Part shown: in pieces, positions 15,271 through 24,039 of the stretch
How positions within the stretch are numbered: position 1 is the first letter of the stretch
How the letters are laid out: each line of letters opens with the position of its first letter
Assembly (NCBI RefSeq): GCF_022440845.1
Contig: NZ_JAKNTO010000001.1
Span: forward strand, 620,001-684,000
Direction of reading: 5' to 3'
Length of the DNA: 64,000 nucleotides
Origin: Ruminococcus sp. OA3
Lineage (GTDB): Bacteria; Bacillota; Clostridia; Lachnospirales; Lachnospiraceae
Translations under genes and position numbers: made by a program
The notes under the pieces: model-generated
Seen by the model: only the letters and a program-made list of their open reading frames with translations
Databases searched by the model: none
Told to the model about the DNA's origin: nothing

Positions 15271-16234
15271 TGGTTAATCGCTGTTTTGCCTCTTTCTTTT
15301 TCTGACTTCGTTTTCTTTTTAAGATATCCCGCTTTTCCCGGATTTCAACCGCTTCATCTTCTCCTGCAAGTTTTATAGTTTTTACAACATAAAACTTCCC
15401 ATCTTCCGCCTTCTTCATCCGGATCTTGCCTTTCAGATAACCATGCTTTCCACAGTATGCCACACAGTAATAACTCTTGGAATTGATGGAAAACCACCGA
15501 ATTTTTTTCCGCACATTTTTGCCGCACAGAAAGCACCTGCTTGCACTGATTTCACGCTCCTTCATCGCATCTTCCTTACTCTCGAATTCGCGTGAAATAT
15601 ATTTTTCATAACTCTCACTGATGACATGAATCTCTTCTTCCCTGGATTGTGGGTTCTGGTAGCAGTCGATCGAGTCATTCATCCGCATCATATCCTCATC
15701 AATCCGTGCCAGGATATCAGCTGTATAATACGCATCTGTCAGAGCATGGTGAAAATCTCTTGTCTTTTCAATGTTCAGGTAATCGATTCCATATTCCAAA
15801 GACCGCCTGCTTTTGCCATCCTCATATTCCAGACTGAATAATTTCTGGACATCATAGTACCGTATGGGTCCTTTGATCAGATCCAGCAGACCGTAATATT
15901 TCATGTTTCGCTGAAGCTCTGTCAAATCCATGCTTCCCCAGGAGCAAAACCTGTAGTCTTCACCGCACCACTCCAGAAAGTCTTTGATCGCATCATAAAA
16001 AAAGTCACCCGATTCCAGCATTTTCATGCTCATCCCCAGGATTTCTTTTGTTCTGAAATGTATTCTTTTGTAGACCATGGGATGAATCAGCCGGTGGAAT
16101 TCTCCCAGCACTTTTTTTCCCTCATCAAGCTTTACTGCCCCTATTTCAATAATCTCAAAGGGAAGGCGGGGGTTCTCCCTGTCCTTTCCAAACGGGCATT
16201 GATTCCATTCCAGGTCAAATACAATATAATTCAT
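15257..16234 (-). CDS. 3'-5' exonuclease, DEDDh (RNase T/DnaQ-like) with C-terminal extension
   Basis: 325 aa. The N-terminal exonuclease domain (about 1-180) starts MNYIVFDLEWNQ, giving the first catalytic pair D7 and E9. A further acidic block is SWGSMDLTELQRN, and the final DEDDh signature is HHALTDAYYTADI. Two Mg ions would be held by these acids for exonuclease action on RNA or DNA ends. The C-terminal part (about 200-325) contains CFLCGKNVRKK and CGKHGYLKGK, a possible zinc-binding pair of CxxC/CxxxH type, then a Lys/Arg-rich tail (KRKRSQKKKEAKQR) that may bind nucleic acid. This resembles KapD-like exonucleases. A GCCATACA inverted repeat in its leader (16259-16292) may be a weak regulatory hairpin. 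Confidence 0.82.
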   Translation of the reverse strand: MNYIVFDLEWNQCPFGKDRENPRLPFEIIEIGAVKLDEGKKVLGEFHRLIHPMVYKRIHFRTKEILGMSMKMLESGDFFYDAIKDFLEWCGEDYRFCSWGSMDLTELQRNMKYYGLLDLIKGPIRYYDVQKLFSLEYEDGKSRRSLEYGIDYLNIEKTRDFHHALTDAYYTADILARIDEDMMRMNDSIDCYQNPQSREEEIHVISESYEKYISREFESKEDAMKEREISASRCFLCGKNVRKKIRWFSINSKSYYCVAYCGKHGYLKGKIRMKKAEDGKFYVVKTIKLAGEDEAVEIREKRDILKRKRSQKKKEAKQRLTIDNL

Positions 16235-16363
16235 GACGATGTCTCCATTCTATCCACTGCCATACAAAACGGTGCGTCTGTCTCTGTATGGCAATGTTCA
16301 TAACTCTTATATCGTAGCATAGATAGAATAAGGAATCAATTGATATCTGTCAGACCTAAGACC

Positions 16364-17857
16364 TTAGACTGACCCTAACACGCATACGTAAGTTCCTTCT
16401 TTTTTGGATATCTCACACTCTTTCATCACTTTGAACCCATTTCTGCCTGCCATTTGCCTGATATGGTCGCGATTGTGCGAGTAGAGGATCAGCGTCGCAT
16501 TCTCTTTCAGATACTGTTTAACGGAACGAAAAAAATGTCCGTACAGTTCCAGGATATCATCTTCCGTCGTTCTTCCCATCTTAAACGGCATATTGGTAAT
16601 TACTTCGTCAAATAAATATTCATGTGTAAAGCGGAAGAAATCCCGGTTAATGTAATGAATGACCTGATGCGCCGCTTCTGAATTGATCTTTGCTTTGTCA
16701 ACCGCTTCTTCCAGAATGTCCAGACCGTATGAGGAGCCCGCAGCAACCGCTTTATGGCGCTCAATCAGCATCGTTCCAACCCCGCAGAAAGGATCCAGAA
16801 CCTGTGCGTCTTTTTTCATGTATTCTTTTGCGAGTGCCACAGTCAGCGCCGCATTCACGGGCCTGATACTCATGGGAATCACTTCCCGGCGATAAGAAAA
16901 CCGATCATCTTTCAACGTAAACAGTTTCACCAGCAGATTGCAGTTCCCCTCTTTGTTCTCAATCAGGCGAAGTTCCACCTCGTAATTCGATGTCGTATTG
17001 ATCAGCTTTCTGCCGGAAAGTTTTTCGATCTGACCGGACAGCTTCTTCACAAATGCGCTCTTTTCATCCAGCGGGCGTTTGCTCTTGAACTCCACACGGA
17101 AATAATACGGTTCTTTTCCACTGTGGCTTCTGTTTAAAAAATTCAGGAAATCTGACGCCACGATCGTCTCTGCCGCCTTTGCCGCATCCATTCTGCAGCT
17201 GGCCATACCCCTGATGACGAATAAAAGTTCCTGGTAAGTCCGAAGGTCCCTGACCCAGCGCAGATTTTCAACTTTTGCCCTCACCCCCGCTCCGAATATC
17301 CTGGTACTGGCACCCGGTTCCAGTTCTTCCAGTTCTGTTTTGGTAACTTCAGCAAAGTTTCTGTTTGTCAGTAAAATAACATCATACGATTCATCCCATC
17401 CAGTAAAACAGTGCTGAGAAACGCCTTCTGTTCCGACGATCAGTGAAGTCAGTTCACGCATTTCTTCCATCATGTGTTTTTCATTTTCAGTTTCAGGTTT
17501 TTCTGCAGACAGAACTTCCAGCCGTGCTTTCAGCATCTCCAGATGATCCTTGCAGTCAAAATTTCTCATAGCTGTCAGATAGGAACTTCTGGCAAACCTC
17601 TGCTGCTCTTTTTCATAGGCATTATAAACAGGCTGCAAAAATTCCTGCTTTCCAAGATCCCCCATCAGCAATGCCGCATTTTTGCGTGTTTTCGCATCCT
17701 CTGCGTTCAATAAATCCGCCAGTCTGTCCTCATTTCCTTCTATCACATGAATCATCCGCGCCCGGTTTCCATCTTTTTTTAATTCCTGTCTCAGTCTGCT
17801 TAAGTTCTGTCTCACTTCCTGGTTTTCCATGATCTGGTTCCAATATGTTCTTATCAT
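16364..17857 (-). CDS. HEAT-repeat plus THUMP-like SAM-dependent RNA methyltransferase
   Basis: 497 aa from the ATG at 17857 (AGGAG four bases before it). Residues about 1-115 look like HEAT-type helical repeats (LADLLNAEDAKTRKNAALLM). A THUMP-like middle region (about 150-300) follows. The C-terminal Rossmann methyltransferase (UPF0020/Trm14-like) has SAM motif I VLDPFCGVGTMLIERHK and motif IV TNMPFKMG, the N-x-P-F catalytic signature of base N-methylation. Trm14/TrmN relatives make m2G in tRNA, and RlmL/RlmK relatives act on 23S rRNA; the substrate here cannot be decided. The HEAT extension is not part of the classical family and may bind RNA or protein. An in-frame start at 17920 has no ribosome site. 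Confidence 0.75.
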   Translation of the reverse strand: MIRTYWNQIMENQEVRQNLSRLRQELKKDGNRARMIHVIEGNEDRLADLLNAEDAKTRKNAALLMGDLGKQEFLQPVYNAYEKEQQRFARSSYLTAMRNFDCKDHLEMLKARLEVLSAEKPETENEKHMMEEMRELTSLIVGTEGVSQHCFTGWDESYDVILLTNRNFAEVTKTELEELEPGASTRIFGAGVRAKVENLRWVRDLRTYQELLFVIRGMASCRMDAAKAAETIVASDFLNFLNRSHSGKEPYYFRVEFKSKRPLDEKSAFVKKLSGQIEKLSGRKLINTTSNYEVELRLIENKEGNCNLLVKLFTLKDDRFSYRREVIPMSIRPVNAALTVALAKEYMKKDAQVLDPFCGVGTMLIERHKAVAAGSSYGLDILEEAVDKAKINSEAAHQVIHYINRDFFRFTHEYLFDEVITNMPFKMGRTTEDDILELYGHFFRSVKQYLKENATLILYSHNRDHIRQMAGRNGFKVMKECEISKKEGTYVCVLGSV

Positions 17858-17955
17858 ACGTCTCCTGTATTTCCATCTTATTTTTATTCTTATTTTATTA
17901 CTATAACATATTCTTACCATTACATTTAAATAATTTAAAAAGAAAGAGACGTTAA

Positions 17956-19827
17956 CTAAGAATGCTCCGCAAAATTGCCGGTATACAGATGGTAATATTT
18001 CCCCTGTTCTTCTATCAGCTGCTCATGAGTCCCCCTTTCGATAATGCGCCCCTGTTCCAGTACCATGATACAGTCTGAATTTCTTACAGTCGAAAGCCGG
18101 TGCGCAATCACAAATGTAGTTCTTCCCTTCATCAGCTCATCCATCCCCTTCTGAACCAGAATCTCTGTACGGGTATCAATTGAGGATGTTGCCTCATCCA
18201 GGATCAGTACCGGCGGATCAGCGACTGCCACTCTGGCAATTGCGAGCAGCTGACGCTGCCCCTGGCTTAAGTTTCCCCCGTCTCCGGTCAGCATAGTCTG
18301 GTATCCGTGCGGAAGGTGTTTAATAAACACATGGGCATTTGCAAGTTTTGAGGCAGCAATACACTCTTCGTCCGTGGCATCCAGCTTCCCGTAACGGATG
18401 TTATCCATAACCGTGCCGGTGAATAAATGGGTATCCTGCAGCACCATGCCCAGGGAGCGGCGCAGGTCTGCTTTTTTTATCTTATTGACGTTTATATTGT
18501 CATACCGTATCTTTCCGTCCTGGATATCATAAAACCGGTTGATCAGATTTGTTATTGTGGTCTTTCCTGCCCCGGTACTTCCAACAAATGCAATTTTTTG
18601 TCCCGGTGTCGCATATAGTTCTATATTGTGGAGGATCATTTTATTTTCATCATATCCAAAATCCACATCATGAAAGGTCACATCTCCCTCCAGCTTTACA
18701 TAAGTCACCGTCCCGTCAGCCTGGTGCGGGTGTTTCCATGCCCACATTCCGGTTCTCTTATCCGTCTCGCATATCGTTCCATCCGCTTCTTCTCTTGCGT
18801 TTACCAGTTCCACGTAACCTTCATCCACCTCCGGTGTTTCATCCAGAAGATCAAAGATACGCTCTGCCCCTGCCATTCCCATTACGATACTGTTCAGCTG
18901 CTGGCTGATCTGTCCGATCGGCATCGTGAAGTTTTTATTTAAGGTAAGAAATGATACCAGAGTGCCCAGCGTCAGCCCAATCTGTGTGGTGAGTGCGATC
19001 ACTGCGCCCAGTACCGCGCAGAGCACATAACTGATATGACCCAGATTAGAATTGACCGGCATCAGGATATTGGCAAATTTATTCGCCTGATTCGCACTTT
19101 CTCTCAGCTCATCATTGATCTTTCGGAAATTCTGAAGCGCCTGATCCTCATGACAGAACACTTTCACTACCTTCTGTCCCTCCATCATCTCTTCAATATA
19201 TCCGTTTACCTGTCCCAGATTCTTCTGCTGCCTGCCAAAGTACGCTCCGGACTTTCTGCTTAATTTCAGGGTTGCAAACAGCATGACTGCCACAATCATA
19301 AGCGTTATAACCGTGAGAGGAACATTCAAGACGATCATACTGATCAGCGTGCTGCAGAGAGTTACCGCCGAGTTCAGTACCTGAGGAATACTCTGACTGA
19401 TAAGTTGTCTTAATGTGTCCACATCATTTGTGTACACCGACATGATATCCCCATGTGCATGGGTGTCAAAATATCTGACAGGCAGGGATTCCATGTGCGT
19501 AAAAAGTTCAATTCTCAGGTTGCGCAGGGTCCCCTGTGAAATATTGACCATGATACGGTTATATGCATAGGCACATAATATACCAATTGCGTAGATTGCA
19601 GCCAGCGACAGAAGTGCTTTTGCAAGCGGACCGAAATCAGGATCGGCAGTCTGAGTCATCGGAACGATATAGTCATCAATTAACTTCTGCATGAACAAAG
19701 TACCCTTTAATGTGGCAAGTGCGGTACCCAGAATACAGAGAACCACCACCGTAAATGCAAGTCTGTAACTTTTTATCATATAGGCAAGCACCTTTTTTAA
19801 TGCTTTCATCGTATCCCTGCTTTTCAT
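17956..19827 (-). CDS. ABC exporter half-transporter, canonical NBD subunit
   Basis: 623 aa: a transmembrane domain with about six helices (residues about 15-325), then a nucleotide-binding domain with Walker A GSTGAGKTT, signature LSQGQRQLLAIAR, Walker B VLILDEATS with the catalytic Glu intact, and the H-loop IAHRLST. Together with the overlapping upstream gene it should form a heterodimeric type IV exporter of the BmrCD/LmrCD/TM287-288 kind, a typical multidrug or lipid exporter. The TMD-NBD linker has a roughly 35-residue insert (VNAREEADGTICETDKRTG...), which is longer than usual. Its start overlaps the stop of the partner by four bases. Confidence 0.92.
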   Translation of the reverse strand: MKSRDTMKALKKVLAYMIKSYRLAFTVVVLCILGTALATLKGTLFMQKLIDDYIVPMTQTADPDFGPLAKALLSLAAIYAIGILCAYAYNRIMVNISQGTLRNLRIELFTHMESLPVRYFDTHAHGDIMSVYTNDVDTLRQLISQSIPQVLNSAVTLCSTLISMIVLNVPLTVITLMIVAVMLFATLKLSRKSGAYFGRQQKNLGQVNGYIEEMMEGQKVVKVFCHEDQALQNFRKINDELRESANQANKFANILMPVNSNLGHISYVLCAVLGAVIALTTQIGLTLGTLVSFLTLNKNFTMPIGQISQQLNSIVMGMAGAERIFDLLDETPEVDEGYVELVNAREEADGTICETDKRTGMWAWKHPHQADGTVTYVKLEGDVTFHDVDFGYDENKMILHNIELYATPGQKIAFVGSTGAGKTTITNLINRFYDIQDGKIRYDNINVNKIKKADLRRSLGMVLQDTHLFTGTVMDNIRYGKLDATDEECIAASKLANAHVFIKHLPHGYQTMLTGDGGNLSQGQRQLLAIARVAVADPPVLILDEATSSIDTRTEILVQKGMDELMKGRTTFVIAHRLSTVRNSDCIMVLEQGRIIERGTHEQLIEEQGKYYHLYTGNFAEHS

Positions 19828-21587
19828 AACTGTTCACCCTCCTTCCCTGATGCCTGATCAAAGTCGCCGCCTCCCTTAATCTGCGTTTCATATATTTCCC
19901 GGTAAATATCATTGGTCGCAAGAAGCTGCTCATGCGTATCTATGCCGCTGATTCTTCCGTCATCCAGCACAAGGATCCGGTCCGCATCCTGCACGCTTAA
20001 AATACGCTGGGCAATGATCAGCTTCGTCACCCCCGGGATCTTCCGTGTAAATGCGTCCCGGATTTTCGCATCTGTGGCAGTATCAACTGCACTTGTAGAG
20101 TCATCAAGGATCAGGACCTTTGGCTTCTTCAGCAGCGCTCTTGCAATGCACAGCCTCTGTTTCTGTCCCCCGGAGACGTTTGATCCTCCCTGCTCAATAC
20201 AGGTATGGTACTTATCAGGAAAACGCTGAATAAATTCGTCTGCGCATGCCTGTCTGCATACCTCGGTACATTCCTCCTCCGTTGCGTTTTCATTACCCCA
20301 GCGCAGATTTTCCAGAATTGTACCGGAAAATAAAACATTCTTCTGCAGGACCACAGCCACCTGATCACGCAGTGTTTCCAGATCATATTCTCTCACATCC
20401 TTTCCGCCTACACAGACGGAGCCGTCCGACACGTCATAGAGACGGCTGATCAGATTTACCAGGCTGGATTTTCCACAGCCGGTACCGCCGATAATTCCGA
20501 TCGTCTCGCCGGACCTTATATGGAGGTCTATATCTGACAGCGCCGCCTCCTCGCTGTCTTCCCGGTATGAAAAGTTCACGTGGTTAAAATCGATGCTTCC
20601 GTCCGTGATCTCATTTACCGGATTCAGAGGGTTTACGATATCGGGTTTTTCGTTCAGAACTTCAGAGATACGCCGGCCGCTTGCCAGACTCATTGTGATC
20701 ATCACGAATACCATCGACAGCATCATCAGCGACATCAGAATCGACATTATATAGCTGAACATGGAGGTGAGTTCACCCGTAGTCAGCCCACCAATCACGA
20801 TGTACTTTGCCCCGAACCAGGACAGTCCGATAATACAGCCGTAGACAACCAGCATCATGACAGGGTTATTGAATGCCAGGATTCCCTCCGCTTTCACAAA
20901 CAGTTTGTATAGATTCTGAGCCGCTTTCTCAAATTTTTCATTTTCATACGATTCTCTCACATATGCCTTAACTACCCGGATCGCAGATACATTTTCCTGT
21001 ACGCTGATATTTAAAGCGTCATATTTTTTAAACACTTCATCAAACAGCTTCATGGTCCTGAGCATGATCAGCACAAGAACTGCTGCAAGGACAACAATTG
21101 CTACAACAAATATCATGCTCAGCTTCACATTAATAATCATGCACATCACCAGGCTGCTGACCAGCATCACAGGCGAACGCACTGCGATCCTCAGAATCAT
21201 CTGATATGCATTCTGTACATTTGTGACATCCGTTGTCATTCTCGTCACAAGACCTGCGGTACTGTAACGGTCAATATTTGAAAATGAAAACGTCTGTATG
21301 TTCTCATACATTCCATCCCGCAGATTACAGGCAAATCCGGATGATGCACTTGCTGCGTATTTTCCCGCCAGCACTCCGAACAGCAGGCTGAACATCGCGA
21401 GAATCAACATCAGTCCGCCATAACTGTACACATTTTTAATGTTCCCTGCTTCTATTCCGCGATCGATGATAATTGCAGTGATAAATGGAATCAACACCTC
21501 CATCACAACTTCCAGCGCAGCGAAAAGCGGGGACAGCAGAGAATCTTTTTTATATTGCCTCACCTGTCCTAATAATGTTTTTACCAT
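19824..21587 (-). CDS. ABC exporter half-transporter, partner subunit with degenerate catalytic site
   Basis: 587 aa with six membrane helices and an NBD (about 340-570). Walker A GGTGCGKSS and signature VSGGQKQRLCIAR are intact, but Walker B reads VLILDDSTSAVD, with Asp instead of the catalytic Glu, and the H-loop His is replaced (IAQRILS). In known heterodimers one site is like this and serves structurally, while the other hydrolyses ATP. First gene of the pair. The LysR regulator is divergent (starts 21783), and an inverted repeat lies 34 bases upstream of this start, suggesting that LysR controls the exporter. Confidence 0.92.
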   Translation of the reverse strand: MVKTLLGQVRQYKKDSLLSPLFAALEVVMEVLIPFITAIIIDRGIEAGNIKNVYSYGGLMLILAMFSLLFGVLAGKYAASASSGFACNLRDGMYENIQTFSFSNIDRYSTAGLVTRMTTDVTNVQNAYQMILRIAVRSPVMLVSSLVMCMIINVKLSMIFVVAIVVLAAVLVLIMLRTMKLFDEVFKKYDALNISVQENVSAIRVVKAYVRESYENEKFEKAAQNLYKLFVKAEGILAFNNPVMMLVVYGCIIGLSWFGAKYIVIGGLTTGELTSMFSYIMSILMSLMMLSMVFVMITMSLASGRRISEVLNEKPDIVNPLNPVNEITDGSIDFNHVNFSYREDSEEAALSDIDLHIRSGETIGIIGGTGCGKSSLVNLISRLYDVSDGSVCVGGKDVREYDLETLRDQVAVVLQKNVLFSGTILENLRWGNENATEEECTEVCRQACADEFIQRFPDKYHTCIEQGGSNVSGGQKQRLCIARALLKKPKVLILDDSTSAVDTATDAKIRDAFTRKIPGVTKLIIAQRILSVQDADRILVLDDGRISGIDTHEQLLATNDIYREIYETQIKGGGDFDQASGKEGEQL

Positions 21588-21620
21588 AATTTCCTCCGTG
21601 TTTTTTATGATTATGATATT

Positions 21621-21644
21621 GGGGTCAAAAGGTATTCTGACCCC
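21621..21644. promoter_or_regulatory. Candidate LysR operator between exporter and lysR genes
   Basis: Inverted repeat GGGGTCA (21621-21627), a 10-base spacer, TGACCCC (21638-21644). A further GATACCC with partial symmetry to GGTATTC lies beside it. Perfect 7-bp arms placed between divergent lysR and exporter genes are the usual setting for a LysR-type binding site. Confidence 0.5.
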
Positions 21645-21782
21645 CGATACCCAAGTATTACTTTAATCATTTTATTCTGTTTCAGGTTGTAAGTGAAATT
21701 CAAAAATGTTATTATTAATAAATATATTTTATTAATATTGTTGCAGTTTTTATATTGATTTTTAAAAGAGGAGATTATTCTT

Positions 21783-22676
21783 ATGAATACCGTACAATTG
21801 GAAAGTTTTTTAGCTGTGGCTGACAGCCTCAGCTTTGCAAGAGCTGCAGAGAAGCTGCATATCACACAGCCCGCAGTCACACATCAGATCAATTCCCTGG
21901 AAACAGAGCTGAATATCAGGCTCTTTAACCGGACTACCAGAACGGTAGAGCTTACCTCTGCAGGCTGGAACTTCATCGGCGACGCCAGAAATATTTTAAA
22001 CCTCATGACCTCAGCCAGGGTTCGTCTTACGATCAATTCAGAAAGTGACAGTTTTCCATTTGCTGTCGGATGCCCCTCCCCCCAGGAACTGATGATGTTA
22101 CCATCCATCATCCATACTCTGCACAACGAGTTTCCAGCTATGCATCCCATTATCAAATCGGCACCTCTGCCGGTACTTCAAAATCATCTGGAGGACCATA
22201 CCATCGATGTGCTGTTGTGTTATAAAGAAAAAGACAGCAGGCGTAAACTGGGAACTTATACGGAGCTCACCAGGACACCTGCTGTCTGTGTTATGTCACC
22301 TGAACATTCGCTTGCATCCAGAACATATGTCACCGCCGACGATCTGAAAGAAGGACCCGCGGTCGTATGTGACCTCCGGCAGAATCCACGTGCGGTCACA
22401 GATCTTCAGAGTACCATTCCAGGAACCCGTCCGGCATCTGATGTCTATTTTTGTGAACGGCTGGAAAGTGCACTTGTTTTTCTCAAGGCGGGAATCGGTT
22501 TTACACTGCTGCCTGATATTTTGCCGCTGAGAGACCCAGAACTGACCTACCTTCCGTTAAAAGGCGGCGCGGTCTCTTCCTATGGCATTTACAGCCAGGC
22601 TGTGAAGAATAAAGCGGTTACAAAGAGGTTTATCGAATTAATGAGGATTTTTTTTAATGCCGGTTTGTCTATCTAA
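21783..22676 (+). CDS. LysR-family transcriptional regulator
   Basis: 297 aa, typical length. The N-terminal winged HTH (about 1-60) contains LESFLAVADSLSFARAAEKL and ITQPAVTHQINSLE, the canonical LysR recognition helix. The effector domain (about 90-295) is a two-lobe periplasmic-binding-like fold. ATG with AGAGGAG upstream. Divergent from the ABC exporter pair, so the likely role is control of that exporter in response to a small molecule. Convergent with the pseudo-ABC gene, with only 10 bases between stops and no clear terminator. Confidence 0.93.
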   Translation: MNTVQLESFLAVADSLSFARAAEKLHITQPAVTHQINSLETELNIRLFNRTTRTVELTSAGWNFIGDARNILNLMTSARVRLTINSESDSFPFAVGCPSPQELMMLPSIIHTLHNEFPAMHPIIKSAPLPVLQNHLEDHTIDVLLCYKEKDSRRKLGTYTELTRTPAVCVMSPEHSLASRTYVTADDLKEGPAVVCDLRQNPRAVTDLQSTIPGTRPASDVYFCERLESALVFLKAGIGFTLLPDILPLRDPELTYLPLKGGAVSSYGIYSQAVKNKAVTKRFIELMRIFFNAGLSI

Positions 22677-22686
22677 AATTGTAATC

Positions 22687-24039
22687 TTATTTCTTCCCAA
22701 CGGAAACCACCATATCACATGTCAGTTCCAGCCATGCATGGTTGACTGACATGATGATAACCGAAATTTTTAATCCTGACAGATCCTCCAGAATCTCCCG
22801 GAACTCCAGGATCGTTGACTCATCCAATATGATAAAAGGGTTGATATAAATGAAGACCTGCGGAGTGACACACAGCCATTTCGCAGTGATCACCTTTAAC
22901 TGATCGATCAGGGTAATCCCTTTTAAATTCTGTCTGTTTTTATACCGGTCCATCAGATATTCCGAATGAATTAATTCCAAAGCATAATGTGCCATATGAT
23001 GCTGCAGTCTTTTATTCATAAACCCCAGAGGATTGCTGACTTTATCATTCGCCAGGTATGTGATATTATCGACCAGGCTCATATCCTTATAGATTTTATC
23101 CGGCCTGTAACCATTCATTGAGACCGCAATATCGATTCCATTTTCATTTTTCCCGGACAACAGTTCCCATTTTTGTTTTCCAACCTGCATCAGATAATCC
23201 CCGTCCATGCTCCACACGCCTAAGATATCTCCTCTGTCCATTGAGAATTCTAAATCTCTGTTTTTAATAGACAAAACGGACTTTCTCAAAGTCTTACCCG
23301 TTGTTTTTTGTGTCACTGTCGGAGAATAATACCGCACAAAGTTATGAAATGTAATGTTATCCCGTTTCAGGACTCCGGTTGTCACCCCATTTTGCAGAAT
23401 GACCAGAGAGTCAAAAGAAGCAAATAAGGTATGATATCGATTAGAAAAAAGCAATACGCTGATATTCTTTTCATTTAAAAACTCAATCATTTTCTCAATG
23501 TCTTTGAAACCATTTTCACCAATCTGATTAAACACATCATCGAAAACAATTAATTTTGCTCCCCTTTGAACCGCTATGATGATTTCCAGACATAGTATCT
23601 GGCAGTAAGATAACGATTTTAAGCGCGCCTTCGGAGAGATGTCCTGCATATGGTATTCCATTAACAGTCTGGATACTTCCTTAATCAATACCCTGTCCTT
23701 AATCCAGATATTGGGGATCAGCCTGGGGAGACTGAGAAACATATTTCTTGCCACTGTCATGTTCGGTATTAAATCCATCCTGGAAGCTATGTAATAAATT
23801 CCAGCTTTCTCAAGATTCTCAGGGATGCTTTTGCCGCATAACATATCGTTTGCAAAGATCTTTCCGGTGTCCGGATGATCGCCTCTGAAAAGAATGTCTA
23901 TCATACATTGCTTTTCCAGTGGATTAGAAAGAAGCGCCACCTTTTTTCCAGGCAAGACCTGAAAGGATACCGACCGCAATACATTTTGCGAATGATTACT
24001 TTTACTTAAATGTTCGATTCTCAAAATCTCACTGTGCAT
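22687..24039 (-). CDS. Degenerate RbsA/MglA-type double ABC ATPase (predicted pseudo-ATPase) coupled to a histidine kinase
   Basis: 450 aa. The layout follows sugar-importer ATPases with two NBDs (RbsA is about 500 aa): the opening ILRIEHLSKS, the mid-protein DILGVWSMDG and the ending VIIMSVNHAWLE align by eye with RbsA landmarks. Every nucleotide motif is lost. The Walker A position (35-50) reads ALLSNPLEKQCMIDIL, without Gly-Lys-Ser/Thr. The Q-loop Gln is absent (near 82-90), the signature is LSYCQILCL (143-151), Walker B is LIVFDD and the H-loop is SN (199-200). In the second half the LSGGNQQ block is LIDQLKV (378-384) and Walker B is FIYINP. The reading frame is intact and it overlaps the kinase gene by 19 bases, so it is a working protein, probably a signalling or docking module. 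It could still bind nucleotide weakly. Confidence 0.8.
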   Translation of the reverse strand: MHSEILRIEHLSKSNHSQNVLRSVSFQVLPGKKVALLSNPLEKQCMIDILFRGDHPDTGKIFANDMLCGKSIPENLEKAGIYYIASRMDLIPNMTVARNMFLSLPRLIPNIWIKDRVLIKEVSRLLMEYHMQDISPKARLKSLSYCQILCLEIIIAVQRGAKLIVFDDVFNQIGENGFKDIEKMIEFLNEKNISVLLFSNRYHTLFASFDSLVILQNGVTTGVLKRDNITFHNFVRYYSPTVTQKTTGKTLRKSVLSIKNRDLEFSMDRGDILGVWSMDGDYLMQVGKQKWELLSGKNENGIDIAVSMNGYRPDKIYKDMSLVDNITYLANDKVSNPLGFMNKRLQHHMAHYALELIHSEYLMDRYKNRQNLKGITLIDQLKVITAKWLCVTPQVFIYINPFIILDESTILEFREILEDLSGLKISVIIMSVNHAWLELTCDMVVSVGKK

